Source of the DNA: an uncultured Oscillospiraceae bacterium
Lineage (GTDB): Bacteria; Bacillota; Clostridia; UBA1212; UBA1255
Direction: 5' to 3'
DNA length: 6,942 bases
NCBI GenBank assembly: GCA_902462635.1
Contig: CABQCN010000073.1
Span: 1 to 6,942 of the forward strand
The position numbers and the translations under genes are program-made. The notes under the pieces were generated by a model. That model saw only the letters and a program-made list of their open reading frames with translations. It searched no databases and had not been told where the DNA came from. Shown piece after piece: positions 1 through 5,562 of this stretch (position 1 is its first letter; each line of letters starts with the position of its first letter).

Positions 1-827
1 CCCGCCTGTATTCCGAACAAAAATACGGCGCCGGCAGGCATACGATCATAACACTGAAAAACAGCTTCCACGGCAGAACGATCGCAACGCTTGCCGCTAC
101 GGGACAGGATTCCTTCCATACGAAATTCGGACCTTTTCCGGAAGGATTCGTTTATTGTGAAGCCGACCGTATCGAGGAACTGAACCGCCTGATCCGGGAA
201 AACAACTGCTGTGCGGTGATGTTCGAACTCGTACAGGGAGAAGGCGGAATTCACGTATTATCGGAAGATTTTGTCAGGGCCGTTGAAACGGCTGCCAAAG
301 AGAACGACCTGCTGATGATTGCGGATGAGGTGCAGACGGGAAACGGCAGAACCGGCACGCTTTACGCATATATGCAGTACGGCATCCGGCCGGATATCGT
401 GACCACGGCAAAGGGAATCGGCGGCGGGCTGCCGATCGGCGTCACGATGCTCGGGGATAAAATGGAGGAAGTCTTTACGCCGGGCACGCACGGTTCCACC
501 TTTGGCGGGAATCCTGTTTGCTGCGCCGGCGCGTACAATATTTTAAGCAGAATCGACGAAACGCTGCTGGCACAGGTGCGGGAGAAAAGCGCTTATATCC
601 GCAGCGAACTGGAATCTGCGGACGGGGTGGTCTCTGTCAGCGGACTCGGCCTGATGCTCGGCATCGAAACGGTGCGTCCGGCGGCGGATGTCATCCGGGA
701 CGCCATGGCGCGCGGCGTGCTGGTATTAAGCGCCAAAACAAAAGTGCGGCTGCTGCCGCCGCTGACGATCACGATGGCAGAATTGCAGGAAGCGATCGGC
801 ATATTAAAGGAGGTTATTGCAAAATGA
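1..827 (+). CDS. argD: Acetylornithine aminotransferase, 3' part (5' end outside window)
   Basis: The reading frame is open from nucleotide 3 to the TGA at 825-827, giving 274 visible residues. The family is usually about 400 aa, so roughly the first 120 residues lie upstream. The enzyme is a cytoplasmic PLP-dependent class-III aminotransferase that moves an amino group from glutamate to N-acetylglutamate semialdehyde in arginine synthesis. Visible hallmarks in order: NSFHGRT early in the fragment, the cofactor-contacting Asp in ADEVQTGNGRTG (Asp codon 324-326), the Schiff-base lysine in TTAKGIGGG (Lys codon 411-413), and HGSTFGGNPV after it. No motif is damaged. The stop overlaps the argF start in ATGA, and the argF ribosome binding site lies within the end of this gene, so the two are translationally coupled. 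Other class-III aminotransferases (ornithine or GABA type) share these motifs; the direct junction to argF makes argD by far the best call. Confidence 0.95.
   Translation, partial: RLYSEQKYGAGRHTIITLKNSFHGRTIATLAATGQDSFHTKFGPFPEGFVYCEADRIEELNRLIRENNCCAVMFELVQGEGGIHVLSEDFVRAVETAAKENDLLMIADEVQTGNGRTGTLYAYMQYGIRPDIVTTAKGIGGGLPIGVTMLGDKMEEVFTPGTHGSTFGGNPVCCAGAYNILSRIDETLLAQVREKSAYIRSELESADGVVSVSGLGLMLGIETVRPAADVIRDAMARGVLVLSAKTKVRLLPPLTITMAELQEAIGILKEVIAK
806..813 (+). promoter_or_regulatory. Ribosome binding site of argF
   Basis: AAAGGAGG lies within the last codons of argD, 10 nt before the ATG at 824. It fixes the argF start at 824. The frame is open far upstream (to at least 518), so the longest open frame would give a false N-terminal extension. 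Confidence 0.85.
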
Positions 828-1729
828 AGCATTTATTGAAATTGATGGATCTGAGTAAAGAGGAAATATTGAGTATTTTAAATACTGCGGATCAGCTGAA
901 ATATGAGAAAAAGCATGGAATCGAACATAAGCGTCTGGCGGGGAAGACGCTCGGAATGATCTTCCAGAAAGCTTCCACCAGGACGCGCGTATCTTTTGAA
1001 GTCGGCATGTACGACCTCGGCGGGTCGGCGCTGTTCCTGAGTTCCAACGATCTGCAAATCGGAAGGGGCGAGCCGGTAGAAGATACGGCGCGCGTATTGT
1101 CGCGCTATCTGGACGGCATCATGATTCGCACCTATCGGCAGGAGGAAGTGGAGAAGCTGGCGGAATACGGTTCGATCCCGGTTATCAACGGCCTTACGGA
1201 CTATTGCCATCCGTGCCAGGTATTGGCGGATCTGATGACGATCCGCGAATACAAGGGCGCGATCCCGGGCAACAAACTGACCTATATCGGGGACGGCAAC
1301 AACATGGCGAACTCCCTGATCGTGGGCGGCATCAAACTCGGCATGAAGGTCAGCGTCGCCTGTCCGCAGGCATACCGGCCGGATGCGGAAATTATGAGCT
1401 GGGCGGCGGAAAACGGAGAATTTACGTGTACGGAGGATGTTCTCGAAGCGGCGGAAAACGCCGATGTGCTCTATACCGACGTATGGGCTTCCATGGGGCA
1501 GGAGTCCGAATCGGCGCTGCGCCGGGAAGCCTTCCGGGGGTATCAGATTAACGACCGGGTAATGGAGGCTGCAAAACGCGGCGCGATCGTGCAGCATTGC
1601 CTTCCCGCCCACAGGGAAGAAGAAATTACCGCCAAGGTATTTGAAGAACACGCGGCGGAAATTTTCGACGAAGCGGAGAACCGCCTCCATGTACAGAAGG
1701 CCGTCCTCGTAAAATGCATGACGTCATGA
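824..1729 (+). CDS. argF: Ornithine carbamoyltransferase
   Basis: This 301-aa cytoplasmic enzyme makes citrulline from ornithine and carbamoyl phosphate in arginine synthesis. The length is normal for the family. The carbamoyl-phosphate loop STRTR is at residues 51-55, HPCQ at 129-132, GDGNNMANS at 156-164, the ornithine loop DVWASMGQE at 219-227, and HCLPAHR at 258-264 with the conserved Cys259. The DxxxSMG loop together with HCLP separates it from aspartate carbamoyltransferase and from acetyl- or succinylornithine carbamoyltransferases. The start at 824 is chosen because of the SD at 806-813, the MKHLLKLMDLS opening typical of the family, and the ATGA overlap with argD. The catabolic enzyme ArcB is very similar, but the argD neighbour favours the biosynthetic role. 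The 3' end overlaps the next gene. No regulatory site is visible because the operon promoter lies outside the window. Confidence 0.97.
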   Translation: MKHLLKLMDLSKEEILSILNTADQLKYEKKHGIEHKRLAGKTLGMIFQKASTRTRVSFEVGMYDLGGSALFLSSNDLQIGRGEPVEDTARVLSRYLDGIMIRTYRQEEVEKLAEYGSIPVINGLTDYCHPCQVLADLMTIREYKGAIPGNKLTYIGDGNNMANSLIVGGIKLGMKVSVACPQAYRPDAEIMSWAAENGEFTCTEDVLEAAENADVLYTDVWASMGQESESALRREAFRGYQINDRVMEAAKRGAIVQHCLPAHREEEITAKVFEEHAAEIFDEAENRLHVQKAVLVKCMTS

Positions 1730-2277
1730 CGTGGAATGAACTAATCGATTATTGCAATCACTGCCAGCGGTGCCCCCTGTCGCAGACGCGCAAAAACGTT
1801 GTGGTCGGCAGGGGAAATCCGGACGCGCCGATCCTGTTTGTAGGAGAAGGTCCCGGCGCGCAGGAGGATGAACAGGGAATTCCGTTTGTCGGCCAGGCCG
1901 GCAAACTGCTGGACTTGGCGCTCGAAGCGCTGGGCTTCACGCCGGATCTCTATTATATCGCCAATATCGTAAAATGCAGGCCGCCCCAGAACCGCAATCC
2001 GCTGCGGGAGGAAGCAGAGGCATGCATGCCGTATCTGCGGGAGCAATTTAAATTGATCAAACCGAAAATCGTCGTTTGTCTCGGCTCGGTAGCTTCCACG
2101 GCGCTGATCGGGCCGGATGCAAAGATTACGGCGGTACGCGGAACCTGGATCGATAAAAAAGGCACGTTGTTTACGGGAACCTATCATCCTGCGGCGCTTC
2201 TGCGGGACGAATCGAAGAAATTGTTTATGTGGCGGGATCTGAAGGCCGTCAAAGAGAGGCTTCATGAAGTCGTTTGA
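1714..2277 (+). CDS. Family-4 uracil-DNA glycosylase with 4Fe-4S cluster
   Basis: This 187-aa protein (183 aa if it starts at 1726) fits the bacterial family-4 (UDGa-type) uracil-DNA glycosylases, which cut uracil from DNA to start base-excision repair. Four cysteines match the cluster pattern: Cys17 and Cys20 (CQRC), Cys88 in VKCRPP, and Cys104, i.e. CxxC then C-x15-C. The uracil-binding motif GEGPGAQED is at 44-52, PFVGQAGKLLD at 57-67, an Asn-containing NIVKC strand at 84-88, and the HPAALLR leucine-intercalation motif at 158-164. All expected functional residues are present, so it is probably active. Two starts are possible. ATG 1714 has AGAAGG 13 nt upstream and overlaps argF by 16 nt. 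ATG 1726 gives a 4-nt ATGA overlap like argD-argF but has no nearby SD. Its place behind argF probably reflects co-expression rather than a role in arginine synthesis. Confidence 0.92.
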   Translation: MHDVMTWNELIDYCNHCQRCPLSQTRKNVVVGRGNPDAPILFVGEGPGAQEDEQGIPFVGQAGKLLDLALEALGFTPDLYYIANIVKCRPPQNRNPLREEAEACMPYLREQFKLIKPKIVVCLGSVASTALIGPDAKITAVRGTWIDKKGTLFTGTYHPAALLRDESKKLFMWRDLKAVKERLHEVV

Positions 2278-2896
2278 AGAAATCAATGCGTTTTACAAAA
2301 CGGAGATGGAAAATGCGATCCGCGCCGATGCGGCGCTGGCCGCGCGCACGGGTCCGCTGCGGTTCGTCTATGGAGACGGCCCGGATTGCGCTTCTACGGC
2401 GCTGATCGGCGAGGCGCCGGGCAAAGACGAGGTCCGGCTCGGCAAACCGTTTGTGGGGAAAGCAGGCGCGATCCTCGATGAAATTTTAAACGCGACAGGC
2501 ATAAAAAGAGAAAGTCTGTACATAACTAATGTAGTAAAATACAGACTGGCGCGCCCCGGAAACCGTCCGGGAACGTTTGCCAACCGTCTCGCCTCGCTGC
2601 GTGAGATCCGCATGGGACTGCCTTGGCTTACGGAGGAGCTTGCCTTCTTAAAACCGAAGCTGATCCTGACGCTCGGCAACGTGCCGCTCGGCGCTTTGTG
2701 TTTTATTGGAAATTGTGATATAATAGAAATAGGTGCTTGCCACGGAAAAGCGATTGCGGTCAGTATAAACGGATTTTCCACGAGATTTGTGCCGCTTTAC
2801 CATCCGGCAAGCCAGATCTATAACAGAAGCCTCAAACCGGTCTTCGATGCGGATTTTGAAGCGGTCAGGAGGCTTTGCGGAAATACAGAAGAGTAA
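2264..2896 (+). CDS. Second uracil-DNA glycosylase-like protein, lacking Fe-S cysteines
   Basis: This 210-aa protein has the same fold signature as the gene before it. GEAPGKDE is at 49-56, KPFVGKAG at 61-68, NVVKY at 89-93, LTLGNVPL at 135-142 and YHPAS at 179-183. The Glu of GEAPG, the Asn before the VVK strand and the His of YHP are retained, so glycosylase chemistry is conceivable. The N-terminal CxxC is absent, the cysteine after NVVK is Tyr93, and no cysteine lies in the 30 residues after it. The 4Fe-4S cluster must therefore be missing. The segment after YHP reads ASQIYNRSL instead of the usual AALLR, so DNA intercalation may differ. It overlaps the first glycosylase gene by 14 nt, with GAGAGG at 2254-2259 only 4 nt before the ATG. 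It probably arose by an old duplication. The substrate (uracil, another damaged base, or none) cannot be told from sequence. Confidence 0.85.
   Translation: MKSFEEINAFYKTEMENAIRADAALAARTGPLRFVYGDGPDCASTALIGEAPGKDEVRLGKPFVGKAGAILDEILNATGIKRESLYITNVVKYRLARPGNRPGTFANRLASLREIRMGLPWLTEELAFLKPKLILTLGNVPLGALCFIGNCDIIEIGACHGKAIAVSINGFSTRFVPLYHPASQIYNRSLKPVFDADFEAVRRLCGNTEE
2696..2724 (+). promoter_or_regulatory. Candidate internal extended -10 promoter
   Basis: Inside the second glycosylase gene, TATAAT at 2719-2724 is a perfect sigma-A -10 box. It is preceded by TGA at 2716-2718 (extended -10), with TTGTGT at 2696-2701 as a weak -35 box at 17-nt spacing. Transcription would start about 200 nt before the DacF-like gene. 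The match is seen in the sequence; activity is inferred. Confidence 0.5.
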
Positions 2897-2916
2897 AGGC
2901 ATGCTTTGATTTGGAA

Positions 2917-2924
2917 AAGAGGGG
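2917..2924 (+). promoter_or_regulatory. Ribosome binding site of the DacF-like gene
   Basis: AAGAGGGG lies 7 nt before ATG 2932. It decides the start against the upstream in-frame ATG at 2875, which would add 19 mostly charged residues ahead of the signal sequence, lies inside the previous gene and has no comparable SD. Confidence 0.75.
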
Positions 2925-2931
2925 TGTCGCA

Positions 2932-4182
2932 ATGATTGAAAAAAGAATAGGGATCAGACGTTTTTGGACGAAAATAGTTAGTGGGGCGCTGATTGTCGCC
3001 ACATTGAATATTTTCGTTTTGCTGTCTTTTGTGGCGGCTGATTTTTCTTCGACGCAGGCGTCTAAAATTTATAAGGATGCGACTGTGGACAACATCACGT
3101 CGAAAGCGTATGCGTTAGGAAACGCAAATGCGAATCTTGTCATGCAGAATAAAAACGGGGACGCGCAGGTGCGCGTGGGCAACGTCATGAAACTGATGAC
3201 GCTATATCTGACTTTTGAGGCGATCGGTTCCGGCAAGATTACGCTGGAAACACAATTCGAGGTTTCCGTAGCGGCGCAGAAGGCGTCCGACGGCAGGGCC
3301 CGGGTTTTCCTCGACGGCTATAAACATGAGAAAATTACGGTAAAACAAGCGATCGAAGCCGTTTGTATCGCTTCGGCGAACGATGCGGCATATGTGCTTG
3401 CCGAAGGGCTTGGCGGTACGGAACAGAATTTTGTGGCCATGATGAATGCCAAAGCGGCGGAACTCGGGATGAAAAACACCTTGTACACAGACAGCACCGG
3501 CATTGCGAAGGACCAGTACACTTCCGCGAACGATCTGGCGGTCCTTGCGTGCGATCTGCTCAACAAATATCCGTCCGTAACGGAGTATACGAAACTGACA
3601 TACGGCGTGTTCAAACACGAATCCACCAAAGAAGGGGATACGGAAATGGTATCCGCAAACAATCTGACGCGCGGGAAATTTTACCAGCAGAGCGACGGAC
3701 TCCTGGTAGGAAGCAACGCGGAGGACGGCTACGCGATGGTGGGAACCGTGGCGAACGAATCCACGCGCTCCGTAGCGGTGATCGTAGGGGCGGCGGATGA
3801 GAATTACCGTGCGGCGGAAATCAAAAAACTTCTGGAATATGGCCTGACGGCGTTCGAATACCGGCAGATTGAGACAAAAGGGACTTTCGTACGTAAGATC
3901 AACATCAAAGATGGCAAAGAAAAAAAGATTAAAACCGAAGCCGCCGCCGATTTCTCCGTGTTATTGAACAAAGATGATTTCGATAAAATCGAGAAGAAAG
4001 TAGAAGTCAATACGACGATCCAGGCGCCCGCGCAGAAAGGCGACGCGGTCGGAGAGGTCGTTTATCTGGTGGGAGAGAAAGAAATCGGACGCGTCGGAAT
4101 CGTACTGAGCGAAGATATGGAGAAAGCCGGATGGTTTACGCTCCTGATCCGCAAAATCCTGGCGTTTTTCGGGTTGGACTGA
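2932..4182 (+). CDS. DacF-like D-Ala-D-Ala carboxypeptidase family (S11) protein, predicted pseudoenzyme
   Basis: This 416-aa protein has the full DacF/PBP5 layout. A basic N-terminus and hydrophobic segment (about residues 12-36) form a signal peptide or anchor. The S11 penicillin-binding domain covers about 50-300, followed by a PBP5-C-like beta domain to about 395 and a C-terminal amphipathic helix ending in LLIRKILAFF for membrane attachment. It should sit on the outer face of the membrane. Active members remove the terminal D-Ala of peptidoglycan stem peptides. Here the SxxK box reads NVMK (residues 84-87), so the acylated serine is Asn84, and the KTG box reads LVG (258-260). The SxN box is intact (SAN, 148-150). 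The surrounding sequence aligns easily with the family (MKLMTLYLTFEAI, IASANDAAYVLAE, DSTGI), so these are true substitutions, not misalignment. Carboxypeptidase activity and ordinary penicillin acylation are not expected. A peptidoglycan-binding or regulatory role is inferred. It lies 35 nt after the glycosylase gene and may also use the promoter at 2696-2724. Confidence 0.88.
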   Translation: MIEKRIGIRRFWTKIVSGALIVATLNIFVLLSFVAADFSSTQASKIYKDATVDNITSKAYALGNANANLVMQNKNGDAQVRVGNVMKLMTLYLTFEAIGSGKITLETQFEVSVAAQKASDGRARVFLDGYKHEKITVKQAIEAVCIASANDAAYVLAEGLGGTEQNFVAMMNAKAAELGMKNTLYTDSTGIAKDQYTSANDLAVLACDLLNKYPSVTEYTKLTYGVFKHESTKEGDTEMVSANNLTRGKFYQQSDGLLVGSNAEDGYAMVGTVANESTRSVAVIVGAADENYRAAEIKKLLEYGLTAFEYRQIETKGTFVRKINIKDGKEKKIKTEAAADFSVLLNKDDFDKIEKKVEVNTTIQAPAQKGDAVGEVVYLVGEKEIGRVGIVLSEDMEKAGWFTLLIRKILAFFGLD

Positions 4183-4192
4183 AAGAAAGCAC

Positions 4193-4221
4193 TTTAATTT
4201 TACACCCGGTTGTGGTACAAT
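4193..4221 (+). promoter_or_regulatory. Candidate promoter of the dehydrogenase-rhaB unit
   Basis: TACAAT at 4216-4221 matches the sigma-A -10 box at five of six positions. TGG at 4213-4215 makes it an extended -10. TTTAAT at 4193-4198 is a poor -35 box at 17-nt spacing, which an extended -10 can tolerate. The expected start point is near 4228. The motif is seen directly; function is inferred from it and from the start of a new functional gene group. Confidence 0.55.
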
Positions 4222-4230
4222 CGGGTGTAA
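4200..4230. promoter_or_regulatory. 31-nt palindrome overlapping the promoter: operator or hairpin
   Basis: The arms TTACACCCG (4200-4208) and CGGGTGTAA (4222-4230) are exact inverted copies. Pairing continues inward through TTGT/ACAA with a single G-T mismatch (4209/4221), leaving only GGT at the centre: 14 paired positions on each side. The -10 box lies within it, so a dimeric repressor bound here would block transcription. As RNA it can form a hairpin only in transcripts reading through from the DacF-like gene, since the local promoter would start near its 3' edge. It could therefore also act as a weak terminator for the upstream gene. Confidence 0.6.
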
Positions 4231-4250
4231 TCGATTATTATATGATTTTT

Positions 4251-4256
4251 AGGAGG
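4251..4256 (+). promoter_or_regulatory. Ribosome binding site of the intact dehydrogenase start
   Basis: A perfect AGGAGG lies 8 nt before ATG 4265. It shows that the ancestral start is 4265 and not the internal ATG 4334, which has only GGAG touching it and GAGG 17 nt upstream. Confidence 0.85.
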
Positions 4257-4264
4257 CTTATTGA

Positions 4265-4291
4265 ATGAAAACAAAGGCAGTTAGATTGTAA
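4265..4291 (+). pseudogene. Displaced 5' end of the dehydrogenase gene, ending in an in-frame TAA at codon 9
   Basis: From ATG 4265 the frame reads MKTKAVRL, then TAA at 4289-4291, then GKEDLRLEEFDLPEMK straight into the long open frame with no shift. The N-terminus of this dehydrogenase family typically runs MKxKAVRLYGKxDLRLEEF, so the TAA sits where a tyrosine codon (TAT or TAC) is expected. A single third-base change explains it. Either the gene carries a nonsense mutation, the base is a sequencing or assembly error, or the stop is read through. The eight-codon product alone has no recognisable role. Confidence 0.8.
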
Positions 4292-4333
4292 GGCAAGGAG
4301 GATCTGCGTCTCGAGGAATTTGATTTACCGGAG

Positions 4334-5527
4334 ATGAAGGAGGATGAAATTCTGGCGCATATTATCTCCGACAGCGTTTGTATGTCTACATACAAAGCAA
4401 TGGAGCAGGGGTCCGACCACAAGCGGGTTCCGAACGACATCGATAAAAATCCCGTAATCGTGGGCCATGAATTCTGCGGCGAAATCGTCGCGGTCGGCTC
4501 CAAATGGCAGCATAAATTTAAGCCCGGACAGAAATTTTCCATCCAGCCGGCAATGAATTATAAAGGCTCGCTCGACGCGCCGGGCTATTCGTACCGTTTT
4601 ATCGGCGGATCGGCGACTTATGTAATCATCCCGAACGAAGTTATGGAGACAAACTGCCTTCTCGAATATAACAACGACGCCTTTTTCTACGGCAGCGTCG
4701 CGGAGCCGATGTCCTGCATCGTAGGGACGTACCATGCGATGTACCACACCAAGAACGGATCATACGTACACAATATGGGCATCGTGGAAGGCGGCAATAT
4801 GGCGATTCTGGCGGGCGTCGGCCCGATGGGGATCGGTGCGATCGATTATGCGATCCATTGCGACCGCAAGCCGGGACTTCTCGTCGTTACGGATATCGAC
4901 GAAGCCAGACTGCAGCGCGCCGCTTCGATCTATACGGTGGAGGAAGCCGCAAAGAACGGTGTCAAACTTATCTATGTCAACACAAATACGACGCCGGATG
5001 CAGAAAATTATATTATGGGACTTACGGATCACAAAGGCTTTGACGATGTTATGGTATTTGCTCCCGTCCGGCCCGTGGTGGAAATGGGCGACAGGCTCCT
5101 GGGCAAGGATGGCTGCCTCAATTTCTTTGCCGGCCCCGCAAATTCCGAATTCAAAGCGGAATTCAATTTCTATAACGTACATTACGCTTCCACGCACGTC
5201 GTCGGCACGAGCGGCGGAAATACGGCGGATATGATCGAATCCATCGATATGATGAACAAGGGACTCTTAAATACCGCCTCTATGATTACGCATATCGGGG
5301 GCCTGAACAGCGTCGTAAATACCGTGATGAATCTGCCGAAGATTCCCGGCGGAAAGAAGCTGATCTATACGAATATCGACTTGCCGCTTACGGCGCTCGC
5401 CGACTTTGAAACGCTCGGCGCAACGGACGATCTCTTTAAAAATCTGAACGAGATCTGCAAACGCCACAACATGCTCTGGAACGCTGAAGCGGAAAAATAT
5501 CTTCTCGCGAACGCGAAGGCTATATGA
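4334..5527 (+). CDS. SorE-like zinc-binding dehydrogenase (medium-chain family), 5' end interrupted
   Basis: The open part codes for 397 aa; counted from ATG 4265 the ancestral protein was about 420 aa. It belongs to the medium-chain zinc-dependent dehydrogenases and most resembles the L-sorbose-1-phosphate reductase (SorE) group, which interconverts a ketose phosphate and a sugar-alcohol phosphate with NAD(P)H. In ancestral numbering the catalytic zinc ligands are Cys39 (DSVCMSTYK) and His68-Glu69 (VGHEFCGE), with Glu147 in AEPMSC. The nucleotide-binding motif AGVGPMGIG starts near residue 183. The four-cysteine structural-zinc lobe is absent. Everything downstream of the TAA looks intact, so the lesion is probably recent or an artefact. 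Starting at 4334 would remove the first 23 residues, including the first strands of the GroES-like domain, and initiation there looks poor. The neighbouring rhamnulokinase suggests a role in deoxyhexose or ketose-phosphate metabolism. The exact substrate is unknown. Confidence 0.8.
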   Translation: MKEDEILAHIISDSVCMSTYKAMEQGSDHKRVPNDIDKNPVIVGHEFCGEIVAVGSKWQHKFKPGQKFSIQPAMNYKGSLDAPGYSYRFIGGSATYVIIPNEVMETNCLLEYNNDAFFYGSVAEPMSCIVGTYHAMYHTKNGSYVHNMGIVEGGNMAILAGVGPMGIGAIDYAIHCDRKPGLLVVTDIDEARLQRAASIYTVEEAAKNGVKLIYVNTNTTPDAENYIMGLTDHKGFDDVMVFAPVRPVVEMGDRLLGKDGCLNFFAGPANSEFKAEFNFYNVHYASTHVVGTSGGNTADMIESIDMMNKGLLNTASMITHIGGLNSVVNTVMNLPKIPGGKKLIYTNIDLPLTALADFETLGATDDLFKNLNEICKRHNMLWNAEAEKYLLANAKAI

Positions 5528-5539
5528 CAATATAGCCTT
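5516..5539 (+). promoter_or_regulatory. Hairpin at the end of the dehydrogenase gene
   Basis: AAGGCTATAT (5516-5525) and ATATAGCCTT (5530-5539) pair perfectly over 10 bp around the loop GACA. The structure contains the dehydrogenase stop codon (5525-5527). It is followed by TCTTTAGG, too few T residues for a strong intrinsic terminator, so a role in partial termination or RNA processing is possible but unproven. Confidence 0.5.
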
Positions 5540-5552
5540 TCTTTAGGAAAGG
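5536..5552 (+). promoter_or_regulatory. Alternative hairpin covering the rhaB ribosome binding site
   Basis: CCTTTC (5536-5541) pairs with GAAAGG (5547-5552), hiding most of the rhaB SD (AAAGGA, 5548-5553; 9 nt before the ATG). It shares 5536-5539 with the preceding hairpin, so the two cannot form together. Pairing is seen; regulation is inferred. Confidence 0.4.
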
Positions 5553-5562
5553 ACGATTCTAT

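Larger units (their letters stand above)
4183..4264 (+). other. Intergenic control region between the DacF-like gene and the dehydrogenase gene
   Basis: These 82 nt hold a long palindrome (4200-4230), a candidate extended -10 promoter inside it, and a perfect SD (AGGAGG, 4251-4256). A leader of about 37 nt is expected. A classical intrinsic terminator for the upstream gene is not evident: the hairpin is followed by TCGATTATTATATG rather than an immediate T run, with TTTTT only at 4246-4250. Confidence 0.6.

Noticed and set aside
518..823. N-terminal extension of argF in the same frame
   Set aside because: It overlaps argD in another frame, is rich in Arg and Gly typical of out-of-frame reading, and the family start with an SD is clear at 824.
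878..1690. 270-codon open frame on the minus strand
   Set aside because: Antisense to argF, with no family resemblance and no evident ribosome binding site. A shadow of GC-rich coding sequence.
4236..4246. TATTAT and TATGAT as alternative -10 boxes for the dehydrogenase
   Set aside because: Neither has a plausible -35 box at 16-18 nt, and neither has TGn in front. The TGGTACAAT site is better supported.
4231..4250. T-rich stretch as the U tract of a strong intrinsic terminator
   Set aside because: The T residues are interrupted and the TTTTT lies 15 nt after the stem. Termination at the 4200-4230 hairpin would be weak at best, so no terminator was called.
4301..4306. CTG codon after AAGGAGG as a rescue start downstream of the TAA
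   Set aside because: The SD-like sequence ends only 2 nt before the CTG, too close for initiation, and CTG is a rare start codon.
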